In this document: in pieces, positions 36,463 through 45,778 of the stretch
How the letters are laid out: each line of letters opens with the position of its first letter
Position numbering within the stretch: the stretch's first letter is position 1
Assembly: GCA_046350055.1 (NCBI GenBank)
Contig: JAXMBC010000001.1
Coordinates: 1,860,001-1,924,000, forward strand
Direction of reading: 5' to 3'
DNA: 64,000 bases
Origin: JAEUIE01 sp046350055
GTDB lineage: Bacteria > Planctomycetota > Planctomycetia > Gemmatales > HRBIN36
Notes under the pieces: generated by a model
What the model saw: the letters and a program-made list of their open reading frames with translations, nothing else
What the model was told of the DNA's origin: nothing
Database searches by the model: none
Position numbers and translations under genes: made by a program

Positions 36463-37160
36463 GCACTCGCCTTTCGCTGCGCGGAATCAAGCATCAGTGC
36501 AGCAACATAACCTGCCTTGAAGCCTGCGTCGATATTCACCACGCATACATTCGCAGCACAACTGTTGAGCATGCCCAGCAACGCTGTGAGCCCCTGGAAA
36601 TGTGAACCATATCCAACGCTGGTGGGCACCGCGATGACCGGGACCGCTACCAGTCCGCCGACAACACTGGGCAGGGCAGCTTCCATGCCTGCGACAACGA
36701 TCAGGATATCCGCCTGGCGAATGCGGTCCAGTTGGGCGATGAGCCGGTGCAAGCCAGCCACGCCTACATCCACGATCAGATCGGTCTCGAAGCCGAAAGC
36801 CCGGGTGGTGGCAGCAGCCTCTTCAGCGACAGGAACATCCGCTGTGCCCGCAGTCACGATGGCAATACGGCCAGAGTGTCGGGGTGGTTCACCATAAGGC
36901 AACCAGAACGTGCGAGCTGTGCGGTTGTGTTCTGCCTGGGGAAAAGTCGAAGACAGCAGTTCTGCCTGTTTCTCTGTGACCCGTGTCACCAGGCAATGCT
37001 GATGTGCTGAGGCGAGAGCGTGGACAATCTGGATCAAGCCCTCGACGGTCTTCCCTTCACCATAGATCACTTCGGGAAAGCCACACCGTTTCTGACGATC
37101 CAGATCGAGGCGTGCAAACCCCAGATCTACCTGGGGTTGCTGATTCGGGGACAAACTCAC
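36459..37160 (-). CDS. larB: LarB-like (AIR carboxylase-related) nickel pincer cofactor protein
   Basis: 233 residues. It has the LarB N-terminal region (FARLDLDRQKRCGFPEVIYGEGKT) and a C-terminal PurE-like domain: IAIVTAGTADVPVAEEAA, VDVGVAGLHRL, VVAGMEAALPSVVGGL and VPTSVGYGSHFQG. In Lactobacillus LarB carboxylates nicotinate adenine dinucleotide for the NPN cofactor of lactate racemase; in others it was once called an orphan AIR carboxylase. It starts at GTG 37160, overlapping the upstream stop (GTGA). No LarA, LarC or LarE is in the window. Its coupling to purN is notable. Confidence 0.85.
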   Translation of the reverse strand: MSLSPNQQPQVDLGFARLDLDRQKRCGFPEVIYGEGKTVEGLIQIVHALASAHQHCLVTRVTEKQAELLSSTFPQAEHNRTARTFWLPYGEPPRHSGRIAIVTAGTADVPVAEEAAATTRAFGFETDLIVDVGVAGLHRLIAQLDRIRQADILIVVAGMEAALPSVVGGLVAVPVIAVPTSVGYGSHFQGLTALLGMLNSCAANVCVVNIDAGFKAGYVAALMLDSAQRKASA

Positions 37161-38539
37161 TTCGCACCCAGCGGCTTGATGTATTCCTTGTTGACTGGGG
37201 GGTTCTCACGCAACCAGTCATTCAGGTCCTTGATAGCGGAAGTGTTTTTGCTGAAATCATCGATGTACTCCAGCAAGGGGAGCGCCTTGTCATACATGCC
37301 TTTGGTATAGCTGGCAGCGGGGCCGGTGAGACGCTGGCTCTTGAAGGCATCGAGGGCTGTGCGTAATTGCTGAGCTACATACGGCAAGCCGTTCACTGCA
37401 GCTTCCCCTTTTTTGAACTCGTTGATTTCCGTTCCCAGCACTGTCAGGAAGGACCCTAACTGGAATGCGGCAAAGTCAGCATTGTAGCTGGAGCCTGCTT
37501 CGCCCCGAATCTGACACAGCGCAAGGGCTGCAGCAAATCTTTCACGGATATCGGGTGCGGGAACGATGCCTGCTTCCGCCGAGAGAATATTGCCAATCAA
37601 CTGAGCGATGGAGCCGGACTGTTTATTGCCAGCACGATCATCGACAATGAGAGCCTTGTGACTAGCACCGAGTGCCTTGACAGCTGCACGTCGCACGTAT
37701 CGCAGGCCGGCTTGTTCATCCGCTTTCATGTAGCGTATCTTCTGCTCAGGCAGCTTGGTATTAGCCTGCAGCCATTCGTAGGTGGCTTCCAGTGCTGCGA
37801 CGAGGCGGGCTTGTCCGGGCTTGCTTTGAAACAGTCCCTTGGCCTTGATGTCGGTTGATCCCTGCATGAGGAAGATTGCTTCGAGTCCATGAAAGGCCCA
37901 TAGTCTCACTGCATCACTTTCCTGAGGATGCTGGATGATGTTGATGAACTCGTCGACGACCGCTTCCTGCCCCCATTCAGCCAGGCGACAGAGCACGCGT
38001 GCAGCATTGACACGAGCAATGGGATTTCGATTCTGCAGCAATACCCTGCAGTACTTGATAAAGATGGGTGTCATTTGAATGACATTGTTCAACTGCCTCG
38101 TCCGCATGGCTGCCATGTCCTGTTCGGCAGGCGGTCCCTGAAAATAGGAGGGGAGGAATCTAGGCTGTGATTCCGGAGGGCTACCTATCAAATCAGTCAT
38201 GATGATATTGATGAGAGTCTTGTCTTTATTGTTTGAATCGCGATCACCGCGATCATGCTGAACCTCTTCCCAGGTTAAGCGAAACAAGTTGTATTTCAGA
38301 ACCTTGTCAACGACTGCCCGATCCGCGTCGGTCTTAATGACATGGTCTACCTCACTAGCCCTTGCAAACCTGTTAACTTGCATGAGATCATTGGAGCGAG
38401 GGACATCCTTATCAGCTACTTCTTCACGATCACGCGTCAGCGGAGGAGCATTGGGCTTGGCGGGCGGCTGCGCGCTTGCAATCACACACCAGCCAGCGAG
38501 TACAGTCAACGAGGCGATGGGAAGTAGACGTTTGAACAC
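37157..38539 (-). CDS. Secreted HEAT-like repeat protein
   Basis: 460 residues. It starts at GTG 38539, which has GAGGATT upstream and begins a signal peptide (KRLLPIASLTVLAGWCVIASAQPP). The frame runs upstream to 38752, but that part has no SD. The mature part has alpha-helical repeat sequence with HEAT features (VARVNAARVLCRLAEWGQEAV, VRRAAVKALGASHKAL, FAAALALCQIRGEAGSS) interrupted by loops. It is probably periplasmic and may be a scaffold. The stop overlaps larB by GTGA. Confidence 0.78.
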   Translation of the reverse strand: MFKRLLPIASLTVLAGWCVIASAQPPAKPNAPPLTRDREEVADKDVPRSNDLMQVNRFARASEVDHVIKTDADRAVVDKVLKYNLFRLTWEEVQHDRGDRDSNNKDKTLINIIMTDLIGSPPESQPRFLPSYFQGPPAEQDMAAMRTRQLNNVIQMTPIFIKYCRVLLQNRNPIARVNAARVLCRLAEWGQEAVVDEFINIIQHPQESDAVRLWAFHGLEAIFLMQGSTDIKAKGLFQSKPGQARLVAALEATYEWLQANTKLPEQKIRYMKADEQAGLRYVRRAAVKALGASHKALIVDDRAGNKQSGSIAQLIGNILSAEAGIVPAPDIRERFAAALALCQIRGEAGSSYNADFAAFQLGSFLTVLGTEINEFKKGEAAVNGLPYVAQQLRTALDAFKSQRLTGPAASYTKGMYDKALPLLEYIDDFSKNTSAIKDLNDWLRENPPVNKEYIKPLGAK

Positions 38540-38710
38540 GGACGAATCCTCAATTCGCTGCGGGGAATGTGCAGCACATGATGTGCTATTCAGGCTAACT
38601 GCTGGCGAAGTAGCCGTCAAGCATTTGCTGGAGCATTCTCGGTGTATTCTCCCTATAGGCATTGGGGGATTGTGACGGTTAGGTGATCCCTCCGGCTCCG
38701 GAAACGAAGC

Positions 38711-38739
38711 GACCCGGTTTGCACAGGGCTCACCGGGTC
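38711..38739 (-). terminator. Hairpin after the TPR lipoprotein
   Basis: GACCCGGT (38711-38718) pairs with ACCGGGTC (38732-38739), loop 13 bases. Read on the minus strand it follows the TPR stop by about 20 bases and is followed by GCTTCGTTTCC. Weak U-run, so moderate confidence. Confidence 0.5.
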
Positions 38740-38760
38740 GGGATACTGTCATTGGTTTTT

Positions 38761-39528
38761 TTACTGCTGGCTGACAGCCTCGGCCTGCTGGATGGCTGGC
38801 TGTTGCAATTGCGTCAGCAACTGCTGGGCCTGCGTGTGCTTGGGATTCTGCTGCAGTGCATAGCTGGCGTACTGCTTGCTGCGTTCCGCATCACCCATGT
38901 GTCGTGCCATCTGGGCCAGCTGAAAGCTTGCTTCGCTGGGGTTCATGATCTTGCTGAAGTGCTGATAGCTTTCATCGAATCGACCAGCACGAGCCAGGGT
39001 GTAGCCGTAGTTCATCATGTGCGTGCGGTTGCTGGGATCCAGTTGAATCGCCCGCTGCATGCAGGCAATGCTGTTGTCATACTGCTGATGGCGTGCGTAG
39101 AACAAACCCGCCTGATGACAGACGCCGGCATCATCCTTGCCGGAGATATTCTGCAGTGCCAGCTGGAAGTGTGACGCAGCCTGCTGGATGTTCCCTTCCA
39201 ATTCATCGACCCGGGCCAGACCGGCTTGTGCCTGTGACCAGCCTGGGCGCAAGCGCAATGCCTGCTCGTAAGCCTGCTTGGCCCGCCAGCCGAAGTTACG
39301 TTTCTGCATGGTGTCTTCGGTGGATTGCACCAGCGACTCATACATCTTGCCTGCTTCCAGGCACGTTTCCGGACGAGGCTGTCGTAGATCCTTGGGGTCC
39401 AGCTTCTGTTCCGGGACCGTGGTGGGACGGGGGTACTTCATCATCTCTTCTGCAGTCATTTGCTCGGTCTTCATGCAACCCGAGACACTGAAGCCCAATA
39501 TGGCCCAGACGATGATGAGCGTGCGCAT
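38761..39528 (-). CDS. TPR lipoprotein, TadD-like
   Basis: 255 residues. The signal peptide MRTLIIVWAILGFSVSG has a lipobox ending in Cys (VSGC). Several TPR units follow (AKQAYEQALRLRPGWSQAQAG, AASHFQLALQNIS, SIACMQRAIQLDPSN, DESYQHFSKIMNPSE, SKQYASYALQQNPKHT). The start at 39528 has AAGGGG upstream. Located at the 3' end of the Tad locus, it fits the TadD assembly lipoprotein; that link is inferred from position. Confidence 0.8.
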   Translation of the reverse strand: MRTLIIVWAILGFSVSGCMKTEQMTAEEMMKYPRPTTVPEQKLDPKDLRQPRPETCLEAGKMYESLVQSTEDTMQKRNFGWRAKQAYEQALRLRPGWSQAQAGLARVDELEGNIQQAASHFQLALQNISGKDDAGVCHQAGLFYARHQQYDNSIACMQRAIQLDPSNRTHMMNYGYTLARAGRFDESYQHFSKIMNPSEASFQLAQMARHMGDAERSKQYASYALQQNPKHTQAQQLLTQLQQPAIQQAEAVSQQ

Positions 39529-39620
39529 CCGTGCATCCCCTTGAATCAGGACTCCCATCCTGATGTGAAGCAGTCATCCCCATGACTGCTCGCCGTCGTA
39601 CTCCCGGAAGGGAGTGCTGG

Positions 39621-41021
39621 CTAGAACTCGGCGATGAAGGTGAGGGCAGCCTCAGCGATCATCTGTGTAGTCAGCTTGACGGGTTGTCGTCTAAATCGGC
39701 AAATCGACTGCACGATCTCCAGTAAATCCCGGCAATCGCTGGCACGCGGATTACGGCCCTTGCTGTAATAGCGATCATACATGTACTCAATGGCTTCCGG
39801 GCAGGTGTTCATGCCGAGCCGTTTGCAGTTGGCTACGAAGATCTTTTCGTATGTCTCCCGTGTGGGGGCGTTGATGCCTACTTTGTGCCGGATACGACGG
39901 AGGAAGGCATCGTCCACCAAGTCCTTGGGATCAAGATTGGTGGAAAAGATAATGAGCTGTTCGAAGGGGATTTCCAGCTTCTTGCCTGAAGCCAGGGTCA
40001 GATAGTCATGTCGATTTTCCAGTGGCACGATCCAGCGATTGAGCAGTTCACGCGGGCTGACCAGTTGCCGCCCGAAATCGTCGATCAGGAACACACCGCC
40101 ATTGGACTTCAAGTGCAGGGGAGCCTGGTAGAAATTGGCCTCGCTACTGTACTTCAGATCGAGCATGGCCAGATTGAGTTCACCGCCGGTGACAATCACG
40201 GGCCGCCTGACGCGCACCCACCGGGAATCCACCGCATTGGTATTCAGCAGCCGACGAATGGTGGCTTCGTTGTCGTCCAGACGTTCATCACCCCGGTCTT
40301 CGACAATCTGATGCACCGTTGGGTCGAACACGGTTACCACGTGGCCATCGCTCTGAAAGGCGTAGGGCACATAGATTTCTCCACCGCATCGGTTCATGAA
40401 GTCGCCGATGCTGTTGGCGACTGCGGTTTTCCCATTTCCTGGAGGGCCGTAGATGAAGATGGAGCGGCCCGAAACGACGGCTGGGCCGATGGCCAGAAAC
40501 AACTCATCGGGAATGACCAGGTGCGAGAAGCAGGCTTTGAGTGTTTCGGGCACACAATGAATACCGGTGACTGCCTGTCGATATGTCTGCTCGACATAGT
40601 CTTCGAGAGGAACAGGACAGGGACCGACATAGGAGCAGGTATTGAACGCTGTCCTGGCCCGATCACGACCCTGGTCAGTCAGATTGAAACGATAGGAGAC
40701 CTGGCCGATGAGATCGCCTCCCGCCACTTCGATGCAATGCTGCTGCTTGAGGAAGTTGATGGAGTCTTCCAGCACTTTGAATGGCAGGCAGAGGGCACGG
40801 GCGAGATCCAGGCCGAGCATCGTACCCCGCGTGAGGAGCATGCGCAGGATCATATCGTTGAGCAGGGCCATATTGATGCCTGCTTCTTTGATATTCTCCG
40901 GGGAGGAAGGTGCCTCGGGCATGCTGGACATGTCCCAGTCGAGCATGCCGCTGGTGCGGGAAGCCAGGGCCGAGAGCGAGCTGCGGCTGAGACTGGGAGA
41001 TGAGGTCTGGGTCGATTTCAT
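39621..41021 (-). CDS. AAA ATPase with N-terminal winged-helix region (Tad-linked)
   Basis: 466 residues. The N-terminal 40 residues are Ser-rich, then comes a winged-helix-like part (about 50-120: LLTRGTMLGLDLARALCLP, LIGQVSYRFNLTDQGRDRA). The AAA core has Walker A GPPGNGKTA, Walker B in GGVFLIDDFGRQ, sensor STNLDPKDL and arginine region FLRRIRHKVG. It resembles an unusual MoxR/ATPase family found beside planctomycete Tad loci; its partner here is unknown. It follows the small membrane protein and precedes the TPR protein in the same direction, so it is probably part of the Tad block. Confidence 0.78.
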   Translation of the reverse strand: MKSTQTSSPSLSRSSLSALASRTSGMLDWDMSSMPEAPSSPENIKEAGINMALLNDMILRMLLTRGTMLGLDLARALCLPFKVLEDSINFLKQQHCIEVAGGDLIGQVSYRFNLTDQGRDRARTAFNTCSYVGPCPVPLEDYVEQTYRQAVTGIHCVPETLKACFSHLVIPDELFLAIGPAVVSGRSIFIYGPPGNGKTAVANSIGDFMNRCGGEIYVPYAFQSDGHVVTVFDPTVHQIVEDRGDERLDDNEATIRRLLNTNAVDSRWVRVRRPVIVTGGELNLAMLDLKYSSEANFYQAPLHLKSNGGVFLIDDFGRQLVSPRELLNRWIVPLENRHDYLTLASGKKLEIPFEQLIIFSTNLDPKDLVDDAFLRRIRHKVGINAPTRETYEKIFVANCKRLGMNTCPEAIEYMYDRYYSKGRNPRASDCRDLLEIVQSICRFRRQPVKLTTQMIAEAALTFIAEF

Positions 41022-41063
41022 ATCACACGTCCTGGGGATGATCGAGTTGATACGGGGCGAAGA

Positions 41064-41321
41064 TCAGGCTCGAGGTTTAATGCGAAGGATGATGTAGAGG
41101 CCAATCAGGACAAAGAGCAGCCAGAGTTGAACCAGCCGGCCGCGGTCCCATCCGAGACTGCGAATCCATTGGACCGTTTCATCCCACCAGCGGGGTGCTG
41201 CCGCGAAGAGGTCAGAGGACAGGGGTAGGCTGGCAGCAGGCGTGGCAGGTACGAATGCACCAGCAAAGAGTGCCAGACTCAGCCCAAGGAGCAACAACAC
41301 GATTCGATGTGATGCGTACAA
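41064..41321 (-). CDS. Small membrane protein (start uncertain)
   Basis: The frame encodes two hydrophobic segments (IVLLLLGLSLALFAGAFV and QLWLLFVLIGLYIIL) with a Trp-rich middle (PRWWDETVQWIRSLGW). The open frame begins at 41399 inside the lipoprotein gene, but the only plausible start for a membrane protein is TTG at 41321, which lies in the U-run of the lipoprotein terminator. GAGGGA lies upstream. Real, but its translation start and transcription are uncertain. Position suggests a Tad accessory protein. Confidence 0.5.
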   Translation of the reverse strand: MYASHRIVLLLLGLSLALFAGAFVPATPAASLPLSSDLFAAAPRWWDETVQWIRSLGWDRGRLVQLWLLFVLIGLYIILRIKPRA

Positions 41322-41363
41322 AAAAAATCCCTCACAGAGGCTAGAGGAAAGCCGCTGTGAGGG
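41320..41363 (-). terminator. Intrinsic terminator after the 41386 lipoprotein
   Basis: CCCTCACAG (41329-41337) pairs with CTGTGAGGG (41355-41363), followed on the minus strand by a run of eight U. Strong terminator for the lipoprotein; the following small gene starts in the U-run. Confidence 0.85.
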
Positions 41364-41385
41364 AGGTAGTTGCTGTTGAAACAAC

Positions 41386-41964
41386 TTAGTTACCGCCACC
41401 GCCGCTATCCTGGAAGCCAGGAATCATAAAGTAGCCACGGGAGGTGCCACGAACATTACGAATCGAAGCATTGCCTTCCGCACCACTCAGGCCAACCTTG
41501 GCTGGATTGCTGAGAACCACAGTGAAGGTTACATCGGGGCGTTCTGATTTCAGATAGGCTTCGATGGCAACCTTGCGTTTCTCATCAAGTTCTTTGCGTT
41601 TGTTTGCGTATTCCTCAGGTTTCTTGTAGTCCAGATCGTACGAGTTCTGTGCGGTCTGGAGGTAGATGGTTGATTCTGGAGCGGGACGGCGATTGGCCAA
41701 CCGTTGGAGGTGTGCCACACCACCGGCGTTCAAGCTCGATTCTGCCGGGTTGAAGTGATGAACAAACATGGTCTGTTCGTACATCAGCCCGTTTTGTACC
41801 TGGGCAGCGCTCAGGTTATGAACAGCTTCCCGAGCCTTGCAGTTATATCGTTCCGGATAGCATGGATCCACGATTTCATGGAAAGTGCCATAGCATCCAG
41901 TGGTCGAGAGCACGCCCAAGAGAGCAGCTGCCCAAACCGTTTTAGTCAGTACGCATCGAAGCAT
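41386..41964 (-). CDS. Tad-linked lipoprotein (OmpA-like character)
   Basis: 192 residues. The start at 41964 has GGAGGG upstream and gives a lipoprotein signal (VWAAALLGVLSTTGC). The second half reads AGGVAHLQRLANRRPAPES, then KRKVAIEAYLKSERPDVTF and VVLSNPAKVGLSG. This is reminiscent of the peptidoglycan-binding or OmpA-like domains used by Tad/Rcp outer-membrane subunits, but the OmpA consensus is not complete. Ends in a Gly tail. Likely an outer-membrane part of the Tad machine, by position. Confidence 0.65.
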   Translation of the reverse strand: MLRCVLTKTVWAAALLGVLSTTGCYGTFHEIVDPCYPERYNCKAREAVHNLSAAQVQNGLMYEQTMFVHHFNPAESSLNAGGVAHLQRLANRRPAPESTIYLQTAQNSYDLDYKKPEEYANKRKELDEKRKVAIEAYLKSERPDVTFTVVLSNPAKVGLSGAEGNASIRNVRGTSRGYFMIPGFQDSGGGGN

Positions 41965-42082
41965 GGTGGTCAGTCCCTCCTTGACCTGTTCCAGACTCGA
42001 GCAGCCGTCCCTTGCTGCGTGTTGAGGCTGGATGGTATTCATCCCGAACCTTCGCGTGACCCCACCAGGCTCCCGCGAAGGG

Positions 42083-43072
42083 TTATGGTTTCAAGTTCTG
42101 CAGCTGAATCGCAGCAGGCCCCGCCAGAACGACAAAGATTCCCGGGAAGATGAACAACACCAGCGGGAAGATCAGCTTCACCGCGGTCTTGGCCGCCTTT
42201 TCCTCTGCAATCTGTCGCCGGCGTACCCGCATGGAATCAGACTGGACACGCAAGGCCTGTCCCACGCTGGAGCCAAACCGATCGGCTTGTACCAGGATGG
42301 CTGCCAGACTTTTCATGTCATCCACGCCAGTACGTACGCCCAGATCGTGCAAAACGTCTCGGCGAGTACGGCCCATCTGCAGCTGGAAGTTCGCTATGTT
42401 GAACTCCTCAGTTATAATCGGCGCATGCTCCCTCATTTCTTCGCAAACTTTCCGCATTGCCGCGTCTAACCCTAGTCCCGATTCGACGCAAACTACCATC
42501 AGATCAAGCACATCCGGCAAAGTAAGAAAAATGCTCTCCTGTCGTTTTTTCTTGAGGTACATCAGGACGTAACTCGGCCCAAACAGCCCAAACAGCAGGA
42601 GGATGATCACCGTGCCAGGTGCATTCTGAATTGCTGCCAGGATATTAAAGGGGTCACCTTCGGGCGTATTCATGGGCAAAACGACAAAGATCAGCACGCA
42701 TGCTGCAATGATCAGCGTGATGGTGCGGAATCCCACGAAGATCTTTGGGGCCTTTTCTGAACGGAATCCGGCCATGGCCAGTTCCTGTCGGAGCTTCGAC
42801 TGCTCGATTTCGGTTTTAGGCATCATGGGCTTGGCGAAGGCCATTGCCTTGTCGATGATGCTTTGCATCTTGCGATCTACCGATCCACTGCTTCCTTTGG
42901 CCGCTGCAAGCTCCAGGTCCATCATGGAAGTGGTGCGACCGAGCTTGGAAAGCCGCTCTTCCGCTCGCGTATTGCGGGAGGAAAGCAGTGTCAGCAACAG
43001 CCAGATGCCCGCGAACATGGCACCAAAGGCCAGGAATGGCAGCACATCTTTCATTTCAATCAGGGCAAGCAC
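42083..43072 (-). CDS. tadC: Type II secretion F-family platform protein TadC
   Basis: 329 residues. One N-terminal membrane segment (FLAFGAMFAGIWLLLTLL), a cytoplasmic GspF-like domain (FLTLPDVLDLMVVCVESGLGLDAAMRKVCEE, VLHDLGVRTGVDDMKSLAAILVQ), the family RVQSDSMRVRRRQIAEEKAAK and a C-terminal pair of spans (LIFPLVLFIFPGIFVVLAGP). It is the second of two Tad platform proteins, following TadB with about 50 bases between them. Confidence 0.88.
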   Translation of the reverse strand: MLALIEMKDVLPFLAFGAMFAGIWLLLTLLSSRNTRAEERLSKLGRTTSMMDLELAAAKGSSGSVDRKMQSIIDKAMAFAKPMMPKTEIEQSKLRQELAMAGFRSEKAPKIFVGFRTITLIIAACVLIFVVLPMNTPEGDPFNILAAIQNAPGTVIILLLFGLFGPSYVLMYLKKKRQESIFLTLPDVLDLMVVCVESGLGLDAAMRKVCEEMREHAPIITEEFNIANFQLQMGRTRRDVLHDLGVRTGVDDMKSLAAILVQADRFGSSVGQALRVQSDSMRVRRRQIAEEKAAKTAVKLIFPLVLFIFPGIFVVLAGPAAIQLQNLKP

Positions 43073-43121
43073 GGTGGAAACTCCTCGTTGGACTCTGGGC
43101 TAGTCAACGACTCAAACAGAC

Positions 43122-44105
43122 TTACACCTTGATGTTGACAATCTTGCGGATGACGATGGCTCCCAGCACTTGCATGAACAAGGCATAGAGGCTCCACCGG
43201 CGTCCGGTTTCATTCTTCCACAGGATTTCGGCGTATTCATAATTCAAGTGAATGATCATCAGGAGCATGACAAAGGGCAACGCTATCAGCACTGTTCCAG
43301 AAAGACGACCTTCACCGGTCAATGCCTGAACCTGGCCCCAGATGCGGAATCGTTCGCGGATCACATAGCTGATCTTGTCAAGGATTTCCGCCAGGTCACC
43401 ACCCGTCTGACGCTGGATGATCACACTGGTCACGAAGAAGTTCAAGTCGAGAATAGGCACCCGTTCCGCGAGTGACCGAAGTGCATCGTCCACCGTGACA
43501 CCCAGGTTTTGCTCTTCATAGACGCGGCCAAACTCGGTGGAGATGGGCGGAGGCATTTCTTCCGCGATGATCTGCAAGCCTGCAATGAAGCTCTGCCCGG
43601 CACGCAGTGCACGCGCCAGCAGTTCCAGTGCATCTGGCATCTGGGCAGTGAACTTCTTGAGTCGTTTCTTGCGCTTCTGCATCACGACATACCAGGGGAT
43701 AGCTCCCATGATGAGGCCGGGGATGACGAACAACGGGAAAGGGACCTGCATGGCAAAACTGGCACCCGATCCCAGCAGGATGAGCAGCAGCGACAAGGAA
43801 ACAAATGCATTGGGCCGAATGTTCATTTCGGCCTGCTGGAAGTACTTGTCCATCGACGGAATCCGGGGGAGCAACTGCTCCATCAGGGATTCCTTGTCGG
43901 TTTCCAAGGCGGCGTCTTTCCAGATTTCGATCGAAGCCTGCATGCTTCGACCCGTACCGGTCTGACTGCCTTCCCGGGTGAAGAGTTCGAGTCGCTGCTC
44001 CTGCACCGTGCGGCGCGAGGAGAGTAGACTTCCGACTCCCACGAACAAACCACCCACGGCCAGGAAGGCCAGGATCGGTACCAGCAACGTCCAGATGTTA
44101 TCCAT
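43122..44105 (-). CDS. tadB: Type II secretion F-family platform protein TadB
   Basis: 327 residues. N-terminal span (LLVPILAFLAVGGLFVGVGSL), two further spans, then the platform domain MPDALELLARALRAGQSFIAGL, EFGRVYEEQNLGVTVDDALRSLAERV and VIIQRQTGGDLAEILDKISYVIRERFR, a textbook TadB motif. With TadC it forms the inner-membrane base of the pilus machine. It lies 147 bases downstream of tadA. Confidence 0.92.
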   Translation of the reverse strand: MDNIWTLLVPILAFLAVGGLFVGVGSLLSSRRTVQEQRLELFTREGSQTGTGRSMQASIEIWKDAALETDKESLMEQLLPRIPSMDKYFQQAEMNIRPNAFVSLSLLLILLGSGASFAMQVPFPLFVIPGLIMGAIPWYVVMQKRKKRLKKFTAQMPDALELLARALRAGQSFIAGLQIIAEEMPPPISTEFGRVYEEQNLGVTVDDALRSLAERVPILDLNFFVTSVIIQRQTGGDLAEILDKISYVIRERFRIWGQVQALTGEGRLSGTVLIALPFVMLLMIIHLNYEYAEILWKNETGRRWSLYALFMQVLGAIVIRKIVNIKV

Positions 44106-44252
44106 CGCAATTCTCGCAGAGCATAAACCTGAGGCGAAATCGCCCTGGGCTAGACAGGCTAACGCTGAACAACCATAGCTCGATTAATCCGGGAGGGCAA
44201 ACTGTCGCCCTTCTTTGGCAAATAACCACCTGAGTTCAGGGGGAGAGTTCGG

Positions 44253-45746
44253 TTAATCCCGCAGCAGCACACGTTCCTGGAACAGATTGGAAGGCAGTTT
44301 GATTCCCGCAGCTTCCAGCTTGGGAACAAATGTGGGTCGCACGCCGGTACATTCAAACTGGCCAAAAGCACGGCCATTCTGATCGATACCGAGTTGCCGG
44401 AAGCGGAACACTTCCTGCATGACAATAATGTCCTGCTCCATGCCCACGATTTCAGTGATGCTGGTCACTTTACGCGGTCCGCCCTGTAAACGGTTTGCCT
44501 GAATGATGATGTCCACCGACGAGGCAATCTGCTGTCGCATGGCCTTGATAGGCAGTTCGAAGCCCGACATCATCACCATGGTTTCCAGACGAGCCAGTCC
44601 GTCGCGTGGTGTATTGGCGTGCAGCGTGGTCATGGACCCGTTGTGACCGGTGTTCATGGCCTGTAACATGTCCAGGGCTTCACCACCACGACACTCACCG
44701 ATGATGATGCGTTCAGGACGCATACGCAAGGCATTTCGCACCAGGTCGCGAGCGTTGATCTGGCCCTTGCCTTCAATGTTGGGTGGGCGGGTTTCCAGTC
44801 GCACCACGTGATCCTGCTGCAGCTGCAATTCCGCAGCATCTTCAATCGTGATCACGCGTTCGTGGCCGGGAATGAAGCTCGAGAGCGTATTGAGCAGTGT
44901 CGTCTTACCGCAACCCGTACCGCCGGAGATAACCACATTGAGACGGGCCTTGATGGCTGCTTCCATCAAGATGGCCATTTCCTTGGTGAACGCGTTGAAG
45001 TTGAGCAGATCGTCCAGCTTCAGGGGATTGGAACCGAACCGGCGAATGGAGACTGTCGGGCCATCCAGTGCCAGCGGCGGGATGATGACGTTGACACGGG
45101 AGCCATCGGGCAGACGGGCATCGCAAAGCGGCGATGTTTCATCCACACGTCGGCCCACCTTCGACACGATGCGGTCGATGATCTGCATCAGGTGTGGATT
45201 ATCGCGGAAGCGAACGTCGGTCTTTTCCATCTTGCCGCGGCGTTCCACGTAAATCTTCTGCGGACCATTGATCATGATGTCCGAGATCGTGGGGTCTTTC
45301 AGCAGGATTTCCAGCGGGCCGAAGCCAAAGGTTTCGTCGAGCACTTCGTCGACGAGTCGTTCACGCTCCATGCGGTTGAGCAGCGGGTTTTCCGTATCGC
45401 ACAAGCGTTCGACAACGAGACGGATTTCGCGACGGAGGACATCATCCTTGAGTTCGCTGACGCGGGAGAGATCGAGTTTTTCGACGAGCTTGGAGTGAAT
45501 GACTCGCTTGAGTTCGTCGAAGCTCTTTCCCGAGCGGCCATCCGCACCAATGGAAGAGTTGGGCAATGCGGAGTTGGGGGGTAACGATTGCACCCCGGCA
45601 AACGAGGGCGCTTGACGTTGCAACCCGGGCAGGTTGCCACCACCGGGTCCCATGCCGGGAACGGAGGGGCGAATCAGGCCGGGAAGCGAAGGCGCACCTG
45701 CCGGATTCAGTCCGGGCAGACCGCGAGGTGGAGGAACACGAGACAT
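44253..45746 (-). CDS. tadA: Tad secretion ATPase TadA/CpaF
   Basis: 497 residues. A Pro/Gly-rich N-terminal extension (about 50) precedes the conserved domain: FGFGPLEILLKDPTISDIMING, GSRVNVIIPPLA, Walker A in GGTGCGKTTLLN, the DAAELQL Asp box, a Walker-B-like RIIIGECRGGEALDM, and LNTLSSFIPGHERVITIED. It powers pilus polymerisation. The stop of the TadZ-like gene lies 32 bases upstream. Confidence 0.95.
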   Translation of the reverse strand: MSRVPPPRGLPGLNPAGAPSLPGLIRPSVPGMGPGGGNLPGLQRQAPSFAGVQSLPPNSALPNSSIGADGRSGKSFDELKRVIHSKLVEKLDLSRVSELKDDVLRREIRLVVERLCDTENPLLNRMERERLVDEVLDETFGFGPLEILLKDPTISDIMINGPQKIYVERRGKMEKTDVRFRDNPHLMQIIDRIVSKVGRRVDETSPLCDARLPDGSRVNVIIPPLALDGPTVSIRRFGSNPLKLDDLLNFNAFTKEMAILMEAAIKARLNVVISGGTGCGKTTLLNTLSSFIPGHERVITIEDAAELQLQQDHVVRLETRPPNIEGKGQINARDLVRNALRMRPERIIIGECRGGEALDMLQAMNTGHNGSMTTLHANTPRDGLARLETMVMMSGFELPIKAMRQQIASSVDIIIQANRLQGGPRKVTSITEIVGMEQDIIVMQEVFRFRQLGIDQNGRAFGQFECTGVRPTFVPKLEAAGIKLPSNLFQERVLLRD

Positions 45747-45778
45747 TGGGCGATCTCCTTCAGCTCAGCTTCCTGGGA

